Counted from the stretch's first letter, positions 1-9,329 are shown. The stretch: 64,000 nucleotides of DNA from Cerasibacillus terrae (GCF_008039555.1 NZ_VDUW01000007.1:62001-126000), one strand, 5' to 3'. Notes: generated by a model not told the origin, from the sequence alone. Numbers and translations: made by a program.

Positions 1-10
1 ATGAATTAAG

Positions 11-57
11 AAAGGACTGCCCTTTTGATTTGCTTCAATTGGGCAGTCCTTTTTTTA
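11..57 (+). terminator. Intrinsic terminator of a gene lying before the window
   Basis: An inverted repeat, AAGGACTGCCC pairing with GGGCAGTCCTT, is followed by a run of seven or more T on the + strand. It would end a + strand transcript that enters from the left edge of the window. Confidence 0.85.
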
Positions 58-167
58 TTTCGCCCATAGCTGCATTAATATTCTCGCAGAATGAAGTTTC
101 TTTTTAGAAATCTATTGTTTAGCAATAAGTATGATAAAATAACATCATAGAAGAAAGGGAGATAAAT

Positions 168-569
168 ATGGTTAACAACATACCACGAGTAGGTGTTGGT
201 GCTGTTATTCTTAATGAGAAACAAAGTCATGTGTTACTTGTATTACGTAAAAAAGCCCCAGAAGCAGGGTATTGGAGTTTACCTGGTGGGAAAGTTGAAT
301 TTATGGAAACCATTGAACATGCTGTTAAACGCGAAATAAAAGAAGAACTAGGAGTAGACATCCATCTCGAAAATCTATTATGTGTAACGAATCATTTGTT
401 GCCAAATGAGCAAACGCATTGGGTCGCGCCGACTTTTATTTCAACGATTCATTCTGGGATAGTTCGCAATATGGAACCAGATAAATTAGGCGATGTCCAA
501 TGGTTCCCCTTGGAAAATTTGCCACAAAAGATAACCATGACGACAAAAAATGCCTTCAAATATATATAA
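168..569 (+). CDS. Nudix hydrolase (MutT-like)
   Basis: This is a 133-aa single-domain Nudix enzyme. Such enzymes hydrolyse a nucleoside diphosphate linked to another group, for example damaged NTPs or nucleotide sugars, using Mg2+. The Nudix box is complete at residues 41-63: Gly41, Glu47, then REIKEELGV from Arg55 with the metal-binding glutamates at 56, 59 and 60. The start at 168 is set by AAAGGGAGA about 6 nt upstream. The protein is short and has no added domain, so the substrate cannot be read from sequence. It is followed in the same direction by pabBC, about 100 nt on, and may be cotranscribed. Family certain, substrate unknown. Confidence 0.9.
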   Translation: MVNNIPRVGVGAVILNEKQSHVLLVLRKKAPEAGYWSLPGGKVEFMETIEHAVKREIKEELGVDIHLENLLCVTNHLLPNEQTHWVAPTFISTIHSGIVRNMEPDKLGDVQWFPLENLPQKITMTTKNAFKYI

Positions 570-672
570 TAAATGAAGAAGAATAAAAAACATACTTATT
601 TGAAAATCCATTTTGACGAAAAAAGCAGTGGTAATATCATTTTTGAAGTTATAGAAGGAGAACGAAAAGCCA

Positions 673-2433
673 ATGAACCAGGAAAAACAAAACCAAGTAT
701 ATTTACATTTTGAATTTGCTGATGGTGAAAAAACTATCACTCCCGTCATTTTTACTCAACCTAAGGAAATTATTGTAGCAAATAAGGTGGAGGAAGTATA
801 TCAAGCACTGGAAAGGGTGCAGCAAGCTGTAGACTCTGGTTTCTATGCTGCAGGATATGTGGCATATGAAGCAGCAGCTGCATTTCATCCTACATATAAC
901 ACAATTAATAGCAATTTACACCAGCCACTCGTTTGGTTTGGTATCTTCGATCGAATTACCAATCAATCGTTACACTCAAGAATGGATTATCGTTTAAGTA
1001 ATTGGATCCCTAATATAAGTAAACAAGTATATAAAGAAAAATTTTCAACCATTCAACAACACCTTCGTAAAAAGGCTACCAATCAGGTGAACTATACGAT
1101 TCGAATGCACGCTCATTTCGAAGGGGATGCGTTTTCATTTTATGAACAATTAAAACGGGCACAAGCAGCAAATTATACTTGCTACGTCCAAACAGAGGAA
1201 CATCATATTGTATCCGCTTCTCCGGAATTATTTTTCCGTATAAAAGAAGGAAAAGTCATTACCCGACCTATGGCAGGTACAGCTAAACGAGGAAAGACAC
1301 ATGAGGAAGATAAGAAGAATCGAGAAGCTTTACGCCAATCAGAAAAAAATAAAGTAGAAAATAAATTGATTGTCGATTTATTATGTAAAGATTTGGAGCA
1401 TGTTGCTAAGAAAGGTACAGTGAAAATACCACAACTATATGAAATCGAACAATACCCAACCGTTTTTCAAATGACTTCTACAGTAACAGCAGATTTGAAA
1501 ACAGACTCCCATCTAACAGATATTTTCCAGGCCCTATTCCCTTCAGCATCTATGACAGGGGATCCGAAAGATAAGACAATGGAAATTATTAGGGAAGTAG
1601 AGACTTCCCCACGTGGTGTCTACAGTGGTGCGATTGGATATATTACCCCTCAACAGGAAGCGGTATTCAATGTACCAATTCGAACAGTTGTTATTCATGA
1701 TGAAACAGGTCATGCGGAATATGGAGTTGGTGGAGGAATAACGATAAATTCTACATCGGATGATGAGTATGATGAAATTTTGACAAAAGCAGCAGTGCTG
1801 AAAGACAAACGGTCAACATTTCAATTACTAGAAAGTATGCGATTGGAGAATGGGGAGTATTTTCTTTTTGAAGAACATTTGAATCGGCTTGTTAACTCTT
1901 CGCAATATTTTAAAATACCAATAGAAATGAAGTATATAATAAACGTCTTAGATGATTACGCAAATAAACATACAGTAGGTGTTCAGAAGGTTCGGTTACT
2001 TGTTTCAGAAACAGGATCTGTTCAAGTAGAAGGCGAAGAAATTAGTTTGGCTAAAAGCACCTCACGTCCTGTAACAATTGCCACATCACCAATTATGAAA
2101 GAGGATATTTTCCTATATCATAAAACAACGAATCGAAGTGTTTATGAAAATCATAAGGTAACAGAGCAAGATATCTATGATACGCTACTTTGGAATGAAG
2201 AGAATGAATTAACGGAATTTACGAATGGAAATCTTGTTGTCGAATGGGGTGGGAGCTATTACACCCCACCTGTTTCATGTGGTTTATTGCCAGGTACATT
2301 TCGCTCCTATTTGTTAAAAGAGCAAATAATTGAAGAAAAGATTTTGAAGAAAAACGATTTAGGAAAATTTACCCGTATTTGGTTTATTAACAGTGTAAGA
2401 AAATGGGTTCCGATACATATCATTGGATTGTAG
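673..2433 (+). CDS. pabB: Bifunctional aminodeoxychorismate synthase component I / aminodeoxychorismate lyase (PabB-PabC fusion)
   Basis: The 586-aa protein joins two steps of p-aminobenzoate synthesis for folate. Residues 1 to about 375 are a chorismate-binding PabB domain, with SPELFFR near 180 and a SGAIGYI signature. Residues from about 385 to the end are a PLP fold-type IV lyase like PabC; the probable PLP lysine is Lys484 in HKTTNRSVYE. The position of the PIKGT motif of E. coli PabB reads PMAGT here (Ala201), so the lysine of that motif is absent, as in anthranilate-synthase-like members. GAAGGAG precedes the ATG. No PabA glutaminase is adjacent, so the ammonia-supplying subunit must lie elsewhere, perhaps shared with tryptophan synthesis. 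An intrinsic terminator follows at once. Confidence 0.9.
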   Translation: MNQEKQNQVYLHFEFADGEKTITPVIFTQPKEIIVANKVEEVYQALERVQQAVDSGFYAAGYVAYEAAAAFHPTYNTINSNLHQPLVWFGIFDRITNQSLHSRMDYRLSNWIPNISKQVYKEKFSTIQQHLRKKATNQVNYTIRMHAHFEGDAFSFYEQLKRAQAANYTCYVQTEEHHIVSASPELFFRIKEGKVITRPMAGTAKRGKTHEEDKKNREALRQSEKNKVENKLIVDLLCKDLEHVAKKGTVKIPQLYEIEQYPTVFQMTSTVTADLKTDSHLTDIFQALFPSASMTGDPKDKTMEIIREVETSPRGVYSGAIGYITPQQEAVFNVPIRTVVIHDETGHAEYGVGGGITINSTSDDEYDEILTKAAVLKDKRSTFQLLESMRLENGEYFLFEEHLNRLVNSSQYFKIPIEMKYIINVLDDYANKHTVGVQKVRLLVSETGSVQVEGEEISLAKSTSRPVTIATSPIMKEDIFLYHKTTNRSVYENHKVTEQDIYDTLLWNEENELTEFTNGNLVVEWGGSYYTPPVSCGLLPGTFRSYLLKEQIIEEKILKKNDLGKFTRIWFINSVRKWVPIHIIGL

Positions 2434-2455
2434 AAGTAGTCGAGGTCCTCTAATT

Positions 2456-2491
2456 AAAAAGGAACGAACCTTTATGGTTTCGTTCCTTTTA
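2456..2491 (+). terminator. Intrinsic terminator after pabBC
   Basis: AAAAGGAACGAACC pairs with GGTTTCGTTCCTTTT, with one bulged base, and ends in TTTT on the + strand just after the PabBC stop codon. Confidence 0.85.
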
Positions 2492-2592
2492 CTATGTCTA
2501 TTATATCATAATATTCCTACTATTTATAGACTGTTTCTTATCTAGGGTAGGTGCTAACATAAGGTTTATAAATGGAGAAAGGGTGTTGTAAG

Positions 2593-3123
2593 GTGGAGTT
2601 AGGATTAAAGCGAGATGAAGTGCGATTAGTAGATTATACCCCCAAGTGGAAGGATGAATTCCAAAACGTAAAGAAAGAGATTATTGAAAGTTTGCATCTA
2701 AAAGAAGAGCAGGTGGAGCATATCGGAAGTACATCGATTCACAACATGCCAGCAAAACCCATTATAGATATTGTGGTAGGGGTAGACGATTTAGCAGGAG
2801 TTGACGACGATGTTATTACAGGATTAAAATGTATTGGTTTTTTGCGACTTCGAGTAGAGCGTCCCAACGAAATTGTCTTTGCTAGATTTAAAGATGATAC
2901 GTATATGGAAAAAACACATTATATACATCTAACGGACTATCAAGGCGAACTTTGGCATAATTTACTTTTTTTCAGGAACTTTTTAAATGAAAATGAACTG
3001 GCGAGATTAGAATATAGACAGTTGAAAGAAGCTTATGTCAGCCAGTTTTCTACGGGAATAAAGCAATATACAGATTACAAAGAGAAGTTTGTTAGGGATA
3101 TCTGTGCAAAAGGAAAAAGATAA
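2593..3123 (+). CDS. GrpB family protein (UPF0157, nucleotidyltransferase fold)
   Basis: The protein belongs to the GrpB/UPF0157 family, a small nucleotidyltransferase-like fold of unknown function. The signature HIGSTSIHNMPAKPIIDI is clear near the N-terminus; its GST and D-x-V residues match the catalytic strand of nucleotidyltransferases. I place the start at GTG 2593, because GAGAAAGGG lies about 9 nt before it; an in-frame ATG at 2572 has only a weak AAGG site and would give 183 aa instead of 176. The gene stands alone between two terminators or gaps. The fold assignment is family knowledge; the biological role is not known. Confidence 0.82.
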   Translation: MELGLKRDEVRLVDYTPKWKDEFQNVKKEIIESLHLKEEQVEHIGSTSIHNMPAKPIIDIVVGVDDLAGVDDDVITGLKCIGFLRLRVERPNEIVFARFKDDTYMEKTHYIHLTDYQGELWHNLLFFRNFLNENELARLEYRQLKEAYVSQFSTGIKQYTDYKEKFVRDICAKGKR

Positions 3124-3211
3124 AATCAGTAAGTCCATTATGAACACTTCTAAAATCGGTCTGATAATCTATGTTATGATGGAGTTATTATCATGAAGGA
3201 GATCGTTATGT

Positions 3212-3895
3212 ATGGATATTCCAATTATTTATGAAGATAATCATTTGTTAATTGTAGAAAAACCTGTTAATGTACCTGTTCAACAAGATCGGTCGAAGGA
3301 TAAAGACCTGCTATCTCTATTGAAGCAGGACATTAAAGTACGCTTTAATAAGCCTGGAAATGTTTATTTAGGGCTTGTTCATCGATTGGATAGACCAGTT
3401 GGTGGAGTGATGGTATTTGCGAAGACTTCTAAAGCGGCATCCCGACTATCTGATGTAATTCGGAGGCAGGACTTTGGTAAGAAATATTTGGCCATTGTAC
3501 GTGGAGCACCGAAGAAAAGAGAGGATACATTAACCAATTATTTAGTAAAAGACCGGCGCAAAAATATTGTTTATACGACTTCTGCGAAAAACAAAGATGC
3601 AAAAAAGGCAGTATTAGATTATCATGTGCTTGGTCAAAAGGATGGACTAAGCCTTATTTCTATTCAGTTACACACAGGAAGGCCACATCAGATTCGTGTT
3701 CAATTTGCAGAAATAGGATGTCCACTTTATGGTGATCAAAAATATGGACAACATGTCAATCAACCAGGGGAACAAATCGCTTTATGGTCAGCTTCCATTT
3801 CATTTGACCATCCAACAAAAAAAGATAGACTGGAATTTACATCCAAACCACCAAAAGCGTATCCATGGATCATGTGGTCCGATATTATTTCATGA
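3212..3895 (+). CDS. RluA-family RNA pseudouridine synthase
   Basis: This 227-aa enzyme converts specific uridines in rRNA or tRNA to pseudouridine. The catalytic motif HRLDRPVGG is at residues 57-65, with the nucleophilic Asp60. A second family block, TGRPHQIRVQFAEIGCPLYGD, lies near residue 155. There is no S4 domain at the N-terminus, so it is the short type resembling YhcT/YlyB-like or RluA/TruC proteins, and the target base cannot be told. AAGGAG sits 10 nt before the ATG at 3212. An overlapping ATG at 3208 is in another frame. The gene is convergent with rlmA. Confidence 0.9.
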   Translation: MDIPIIYEDNHLLIVEKPVNVPVQQDRSKDKDLLSLLKQDIKVRFNKPGNVYLGLVHRLDRPVGGVMVFAKTSKAASRLSDVIRRQDFGKKYLAIVRGAPKKREDTLTNYLVKDRRKNIVYTTSAKNKDAKKAVLDYHVLGQKDGLSLISIQLHTGRPHQIRVQFAEIGCPLYGDQKYGQHVNQPGEQIALWSASISFDHPTKKDRLEFTSKPPKAYPWIMWSDIIS

Positions 3896-3931
3896 ATATG
3901 TACAGGGTGGAAAGTTGGGGTTAAATAAGGT

Positions 3932-3960
3932 CAAATAAATTCTGCAATGGAATTTATTTG
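3932..3960. terminator. AT-rich hairpin between convergent genes
   Basis: Perfect 11-bp arms (CAAATAAATTC and its complement) enclose a 7-nt loop between the RluA-type gene and rlmA, overlapping the rlmA stop codon. There is no clear T-run, so its action as a bidirectional terminator is only probable. Confidence 0.4.
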
Positions 3961-4844
3961 ACTCCTACTAGTATATCTAAATCAACAGTAATTTTCTTTT
4001 CATTTATTTCTTTTAAAAAAGCATCCATTCTTTCTTTTGAAATATTCCAAGTTAGTGGTGTCATATGAAGAAGTGACTTCATTGTTTGACGGGAAAGGAT
4101 AGTCGTATAAGTAAGTCTAAACCGTTCATTTAAATGGAAATGCTTTTGAAAATGGTTGACCGTCTTTTCATTCGAATATGTTTTTAAATTCTCTTTCTCT
4201 ATAAAAGCTTCTCTTAATTCTTTTAAGTAATTACTCTGTGGGATGACTTTAATTAATAGCCCATTTGTTTTTAATAATCTTTCAAACGCTTCATAATTTG
4301 ACGGTGACAGGATATTTAAAATAACAGCAAATTGTTCATCTTTAAATGGTGCATTTGCGATATCTGCAACAGCCCAAATGTGATCTCTTTCTTGTTTTGT
4401 TGCTTCAATTATTCCCTCTTTCGAAAGATCAATTCCAATACCTATTAGCTCTTTCTTGGTTTGCGATTGAATAATTTTACAAATTGAGGATAAATGAGAG
4501 CCTTCTCCACACCCCATATCGACTACAGTGAATGTTTCTGGATAATCATTCAAATGGTCTATAATAATTTCAGAAACCTTCTGTAGCAAAGGATTAAAAA
4601 ATTTGTTTTCTTGCATTACTTCTTTCCTGGCTTGGAAAAGTTGTTTATCGTATTTTGTTTTTGCTTGTTTTGTTGCTAAATTTACATATCCCTGCTTTGC
4701 GATATTAAAGTCATGATTGTTCAAACAGACAAGGCTTTGTAAGTTCTTTACCTGGATTGAAGCATGACATATCGGACAACGAAATAAGCGTGAAAATTTG
4801 TCCATATATGTCGCAGCTTTTACACGCTTACTTTGTTTTTTCAT
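3954..4844 (-). CDS. rlmA: 23S rRNA (guanine-N1)-methyltransferase RlmA
   Basis: RlmA methylates N1 of a guanine in hairpin 35 of 23S rRNA, near the peptide exit tunnel. In Gram-positives this is usually G748, and such enzymes can affect tylosin or mycinamicin resistance. An N-terminal zinc site is visible as Cys23, Cys26, Cys40 and His44. The SAM-binding motif VVDMGCGEGSH follows near residue 110. The start is chosen at 4844, because GGAGGAA lies 6-7 nt before it; an upstream ATG at 4859 forms part of that ribosome binding site and would add only five residues. The gene follows the BmrA-like exporter on the same strand, separated by a hairpin. Confidence 0.9.
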   Translation of the reverse strand: MKKQSKRVKAATYMDKFSRLFRCPICHASIQVKNLQSLVCLNNHDFNIAKQGYVNLATKQAKTKYDKQLFQARKEVMQENKFFNPLLQKVSEIIIDHLNDYPETFTVVDMGCGEGSHLSSICKIIQSQTKKELIGIGIDLSKEGIIEATKQERDHIWAVADIANAPFKDEQFAVILNILSPSNYEAFERLLKTNGLLIKVIPQSNYLKELREAFIEKENLKTYSNEKTVNHFQKHFHLNERFRLTYTTILSRQTMKSLLHMTPLTWNISKERMDAFLKEINEKKITVDLDILVGVK

Positions 4845-4867
4845 AGGAAATTCCTCCATCTATTTGT

Positions 4868-4904
4868 AATATAAATACGCCTCAATAAGAAGCGCATTTA
4901 TATT
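4868..4904 (-). terminator. Hairpin between the ABC exporter and rlmA
   Basis: Arms of 13 nt (AATATAAATACGC and GCGCATTTATATT, one mismatch) lie directly after the exporter stop codon. The T-run is poor, so it may only partly stop transcription before rlmA. Confidence 0.45.
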
Positions 4905-6650
4905 TTAAGTTAATTGTTGCTCTGAAAATTCACGGTATAGTGGATGCTTTTTTATTAATTCGTCATGTGTACCTGCACCAGTTATTCTACCCTGATCAAT
5001 AAAGATAATTTTATCTGCATCGATTATCGTTGATAGCCGGTGTGCAATAACAAATGTAGTACGCCCTTTCATTAGGCGAGATAAAGCCTCTTGTACAACT
5101 CCCTCTGATTGACTATCTAAACTAGCTGTTGCCTCATCCATCATTAAAATTTTGGGGTCTCGTAAAAAGGCACGTGCAATTGCAATTCGTTGTCTTTGAC
5201 CACCAGATAGCTTAACACCACGTTCTCCAACTTCTGTATCGAGTCCTGATGGAAATTCTTTAATAAACTGATCAGCATAGGCAGATTTCGCTACTTTCCA
5301 CAATTGTTTGTCTGATATCTGTTCATCCTCTAGACCGTAACATAAATTATCACGAATGGTTCCAGCCATCATCGGACTATCTTGGGAAACATAGCCGATT
5401 TGACTACGCCATGATTGTAATGATAGTTGATGAATTGGCGTGTCGCCGATTAATATATCCCCACGCTCTGGTTCATAATAACGTTCTAATAGACCGAACA
5501 TGGTTGTTTTTCCACTTCCACTAGGACCTGCAAAGGCAATCATTTCTCCTGGATTCGCATGAAAAGAAATATCTTGTAATACAGGATTTTCATCTTGGTA
5601 TGAAAAAGAAACATGCTTTACCGTGATTGGCTGATTTGAAATGTCCAAATCTAGACCATCTTGTCCATTCTCGAGTGGTTTCTCGAGAATTTCAATAATC
5701 CGTTCTGTTGCTCCTTTTGCTTTTTGGAGATTGGTAAAAAACATGGCAAAGGATGTTATTGGCATAATAATTTGGAAAAGATATAGTAAAAAGGCAACCA
5801 ATTCTCCAGTTGACATCGTATTACTAGCAACACGCATGCCGCCATATGAAATGATAATGACGATGACAACCATCATGATTAAGTTCATGAGTGGTCCAAT
5901 AAAGGCATAAATTTTCGCTTCTTTAAAACCGAGATTTAATAATTTACTTATTCCTTGATATCCCTTTTTCTTTTCCGTTTTTTCTGCATTGGAAGCTTTC
6001 ATTAAGCGAATTTCTCCAAGTGTTTGTTGGACATCTCCAGTAAATACCGCTGTTTCATCTTGCATTCGTCTCGATATTTTTCCCATCCTTCGACCAAGCG
6101 GGATCATAATAAAAATGGTTACTGGAACAGATAAAAGCATAATCAGCGTCATTTTCCAATCTAAAACAAATAAAATAATGACCGCACCAATGATGGAAAT
6201 AATCCCGGAAATAAATTGTGGGAAATGATCGGAAACTAAATCCTTCACAACACTTGTATCATTAACAACGCGACTAACCGTTTTTCCACTGGATGTCGTA
6301 TCAAAATATTTAACTGGTAGTCGAATGAGTTTATTCCACATCTTTTCGCGAAGCTGGGCAACAATTTTATGTCCGACAGCAGCTAACCAATACATGGAAA
6401 GACCATTTATAATGGCTTGAATAATAAATATGATCCCAATAGCTATAATCATATTAACTTGAAGCATATTAATTGAAAAATGATCAACTAAGTTTTTCGT
6501 TAACAAAGGGACAACCAGACCGGTTAAGGTAGTTATCACACTTCCAATTAACCCACCAATCAACATGAGTTTGGGAATTTCTGTTGATAGTATAAGTGAG
6601 AAAAAAGGTTTTAAACTCATATTTTTATTGTTTGATTTTGCTTGTGTCAT
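4905..6650 (-). CDS. ABC exporter, fused permease and ATPase (BmrA-like multidrug type)
   Basis: The 581-aa half-transporter is expected to form a homodimer that pumps hydrophobic drugs or lipids outward. Six membrane helices fill residues 20-320. The nucleotide-binding domain from about 340 holds Walker A GPSGSGKTT, signature LSGGQRQR, Walker B ILMMDEATA and the switch histidine in IAHRLST. Length and architecture match BmrA (YvcC) of B. subtilis; I infer that relation from overall likeness only. AGGAG is 9 nt before the ATG. A perfect 14-bp palindrome containing a TATACT -10 box lies about 40 nt upstream, suggesting repression by a dimeric regulator that is not encoded next door. Confidence 0.9.
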   Translation of the reverse strand: MTQAKSNNKNMSLKPFFSLILSTEIPKLMLIGGLIGSVITTLTGLVVPLLTKNLVDHFSINMLQVNMIIAIGIIFIIQAIINGLSMYWLAAVGHKIVAQLREKMWNKLIRLPVKYFDTTSSGKTVSRVVNDTSVVKDLVSDHFPQFISGIISIIGAVIILFVLDWKMTLIMLLSVPVTIFIMIPLGRRMGKISRRMQDETAVFTGDVQQTLGEIRLMKASNAEKTEKKKGYQGISKLLNLGFKEAKIYAFIGPLMNLIMMVVIVIIISYGGMRVASNTMSTGELVAFLLYLFQIIMPITSFAMFFTNLQKAKGATERIIEILEKPLENGQDGLDLDISNQPITVKHVSFSYQDENPVLQDISFHANPGEMIAFAGPSGSGKTTMFGLLERYYEPERGDILIGDTPIHQLSLQSWRSQIGYVSQDSPMMAGTIRDNLCYGLEDEQISDKQLWKVAKSAYADQFIKEFPSGLDTEVGERGVKLSGGQRQRIAIARAFLRDPKILMMDEATASLDSQSEGVVQEALSRLMKGRTTFVIAHRLSTIIDADKIIFIDQGRITGAGTHDELIKKHPLYREFSEQQLT

Positions 6651-6687
6651 ATGTAAATACTCCTAAAAAATATATTTCTCATTTATG

Positions 6688-6701
6688 AATAGTATACTAT
6701 T
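6688..6701. promoter_or_regulatory. Palindromic operator over the -10 box of the ABC exporter
   Basis: AATAGTATACTATT is a perfect 14-bp palindrome. Read on the - strand it contains TATACT, a good -10 box, 38-51 nt upstream of the exporter start. A MarR- or TetR-type dimer bound here would block the promoter. The regulator is not adjacent. Confidence 0.5.
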
Positions 6702-6769
6702 TTAGCTGGTATTGCGAAATTATATGGTTCATTTCGTTGATTATTGCGAAGATATTTTTTTTCAAAACT

Positions 6770-7017
6770 AGGGTACATCCTCTTCACTTTAATTGTTCCT
6801 AGAACTCCATGCAATCACAAAACAGGTAATGAATAGCGTATAATCATGCCCAGGATTCCATGAAAAATCAAAATAGGTAACGAATATTGCTTAATCATGC
6901 CCGAGATACCATGAAAAGTCAAATCAGGTAATGAATATCTTTTAATTGTTCCCAAAATTTCATGAAGAATCGAAATATGTAATGAATAGCCTAAGTTATG
7001 CTCGAAATCAGGCATAA
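6770..7017. repeat. Array 1 of the 51-bp intergenic repeat
   Basis: Four clear copies and one degenerate copy occur in tandem. The core GGTAA(T/C)GAATA recurs at 6825, 6876, 6927 and 6978, exactly 51 nt apart. Each unit also carries a TGCCC-type block about 30 nt before the core. The array fills the space between the promoter of the ABC exporter and the terminator of the MMPL gene. The open reading frame of about 75 codons across it is a by-product of the 17-codon period and has no ribosome binding site. Confidence 0.85.
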
Positions 7018-7019
7018 TG

Positions 7020-7065
7020 AAAAAAGGCGAACCTCCCGTCATATGTATGTACGATGAGATTCGCC
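7020..7065 (-). terminator. Intrinsic terminator of the MMPL exporter gene
   Basis: On the - strand GGCGAATCTC pairs with GAGGTTCGCC, nine of ten pairs, followed by six T. It lies 26 nt after the MMPL stop codon. Confidence 0.85.
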
Positions 7066-7090
7066 GGATCTAAGTTGAAATCATAGAATT

Positions 7091-9268
7091 CTATTTTTTT
7101 CGATGTGTCCAGATTAAAATACTTGGAAATAGAAAACCTCTAATAATAAAGGTATCTAATAAAATACCAAAAGCCATAGCAAACCCAAACAGAAACAATT
7201 CTTCCATTGGTTGTGTCATTAGTACGGCGAAGGTTGCAGCTAGAATTAACCCCGCGGATGAAATGACTCCACCAGTCATGGTTACCCCTTCTGCGACAGC
7301 TTCTTTCCACGGTTTATCTTTTGCTATTTCCCGGATTCTAGAAACAAGCATAATATTGTAATCAATCCCGAGTGCTACCATAAAGACAAATGTATATACT
7401 GGTAAACGATATCCAATGGATTCATAGTCAAGTAAATAGTGAAAAATTGTCCAACTAAAACCTAATGTTGCTAGGTAGGATAAGAGAATAGTTCCAACCA
7501 TTAAAACAGGTAATAATATAGAACGAGTTTGAAAAGCAAGTACAATAGAAACTAGAATAATCACAAGGGAGAACAAGACAATGATATCTCGTTTATTCAT
7601 CTGTTTTATATCTAATTGTTCTGCAGTTTGCCCTCCAAAATGTAGTTCATAATGACTTGATGAAAAGCCACTGCTAGTAAGAATTTCATCAGCTTGGTTA
7701 CGAAGCGATTCTATTGTCTGTAATGATTCTAGCTCATAAGGGTCATTTTTTAGTGTTAATGTAAACTTAATTGCCTTTTTCGTTTCAGATAGGAAATTTT
7801 GGGCAGATAGATCCTCATCTCTCATCTGTTTAGTTATCTTGGGACTGACATCATTAATGTTTTCCATATCCAACAGCTGTTTGTGTAGTTTTTCGCTATT
7901 ATTTAAGAATGTGTCATCCATTTCTATTTCTTGTTCTGATTCTAAAATAATCGTAACTGGTGCAAGCATCCCCGCAGGATAATTTTCTTCCAATAATTCA
8001 AAACCTTGACGTGATGACATATCATCTGGAAAAGACTTTAACAAATTAAAGGAATACGTAATATTTGTTAATTGAAAAGCACCAACTAATAAAATAGTAA
8101 GTAGCATCACTGCAATTGATCTTGGATATTTTTTAATCCAGCCACCTATACGTTTCCAAAGTGTGACAGTAGACTTTTTATCCATTTTTACTTTCGGAAT
8201 AAATGGCCAAAAAGCACGACGACCCATTACAGCGAAAATACTTGGGATGAGTGTTAAACCAGCGATGGCAATAATAAACACTGCAATAGAAAAGACAGGT
8301 GCAAAATGATTGTACGGTTCAAAGACAGTAGAAAACAACGCCAACATCGCTAAGAATATGGTTCCACCACTAAAGAAGATTGGTTCAGAAACATGAGTCA
8401 TTGCTTGAACCATCGAGTCATATTTTGATTGATGTTTAGTTAATTCCTCACGATATCTAGAAAAGACAAATAAACTATAGTCTGTAATAACTGCAAACAA
8501 TAGAACAAGCATAATAGAAGTTGCTTGACCATCAATGGTAAACCAGTTCAATTTACCAGAAATACCTAATACGCCATCAACAACCACATACACGATACCA
8601 GCAATAATAAGTGGTGTAATGGCAAGTAATGGTGAGCGGTAAATTAGGATAAGAATAATAAAAATAAGAATGACCGTTGCAATCATTAAAATAAAATCAC
8701 CGTTTTTAAATAAGGTAATTGTATCAGCAGAAATTCCAGCAGGTCCAGTAATTTCAAACTGTAAATCACTCATAGGGATAGATTCTACATATGTTGTTAT
8801 AGCATCTAATGTCTCATGTATTTCATTTGATTCAAGATCTTTTTTCAATGTGACATTAAATAAAAGGGTTGTTCCATCCTCTGAAAACATTTGATTTTGC
8901 ACTTTTTCTGGAAAAGAGTGGAATGGTAATGCTTTTTGAACATTTTCTGGTTTGTCTGAAGAAGCAAGCCACTTACTCAGTTTTGTAATGTTTTCTTTAT
9001 TTTTGTCTGTTATCTCGTCATCACTGTGAAATACGAGTAAGGCGGTTAAACCATCTTTTGACGGAAAATATTGTTCATCCAATTCTTTGGCAATTTCAGA
9101 TGGTGTATCACCTTTTACACTTCCGGATGAACTGCTTTCTTCATAGTCTTTAGCAGATGGAGCGAAAACACTAAAAAGAAGAGCAGTAATAATCCAGATA
9201 GTGAGTGTCCATTTTGCCCCTTTTTTACTACTTGTAAATTGAACTATCTTTTTAAAAGGGTTTAGCAT
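7091..9268 (-). CDS. MMPL family RND-type transporter (YdfJ/YdgH-like)
   Basis: This 725-aa membrane protein has the RND/MMPL plan: one N-terminal helix, a large outer domain (about residues 40-180), a block of five or six helices (about 190-345), a second outer domain (about 400-530) and a second helix block to the end. The repeated motif is visible in DYSLFVFSRYREE and its counterpart DYNIMLVSRIRE, which carry the transmembrane aspartates used for proton coupling. Such proteins export lipids, peptides or drugs. Its length matches Bacillus YdfJ. A 24-bp inverted repeat in its promoter suggests control by a repressor encoded elsewhere. Confidence 0.88.
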   Translation of the reverse strand: MLNPFKKIVQFTSSKKGAKWTLTIWIITALLFSVFAPSAKDYEESSSSGSVKGDTPSEIAKELDEQYFPSKDGLTALLVFHSDDEITDKNKENITKLSKWLASSDKPENVQKALPFHSFPEKVQNQMFSEDGTTLLFNVTLKKDLESNEIHETLDAITTYVESIPMSDLQFEITGPAGISADTITLFKNGDFILMIATVILIFIILILIYRSPLLAITPLIIAGIVYVVVDGVLGISGKLNWFTIDGQATSIMLVLLFAVITDYSLFVFSRYREELTKHQSKYDSMVQAMTHVSEPIFFSGGTIFLAMLALFSTVFEPYNHFAPVFSIAVFIIAIAGLTLIPSIFAVMGRRAFWPFIPKVKMDKKSTVTLWKRIGGWIKKYPRSIAVMLLTILLVGAFQLTNITYSFNLLKSFPDDMSSRQGFELLEENYPAGMLAPVTIILESEQEIEMDDTFLNNSEKLHKQLLDMENINDVSPKITKQMRDEDLSAQNFLSETKKAIKFTLTLKNDPYELESLQTIESLRNQADEILTSSGFSSSHYELHFGGQTAEQLDIKQMNKRDIIVLFSLVIILVSIVLAFQTRSILLPVLMVGTILLSYLATLGFSWTIFHYLLDYESIGYRLPVYTFVFMVALGIDYNIMLVSRIREIAKDKPWKEAVAEGVTMTGGVISSAGLILAATFAVLMTQPMEELFLFGFAMAFGILLDTFIIRGFLFPSILIWTHRKK

Positions 9269-9305
9269 GTTGCGTCATCTCCCATGTATTAATATTTTTA
9301 AAGGT

Positions 9306-9329
9306 GTTGTTAGTATAAGTACTAATAAC
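9306..9329. promoter_or_regulatory. Inverted-repeat operator upstream of the MMPL gene
   Basis: Arms GTTGTTAGTA and TACTAATAAC (nine of ten complementary) flank TAAG. A TATACT -10 box reading toward the MMPL gene lies inside it. The centre is about 50 nt before the start codon, typical for a TetR/MarR repressor site. Confidence 0.5.

Noticed and set aside
6815-7042. 75-codon frame on the - strand with YSLP..FHGI repeats
   Set aside because: It is a translation of the 51-bp repeat array 1 and runs into the MMPL terminator.
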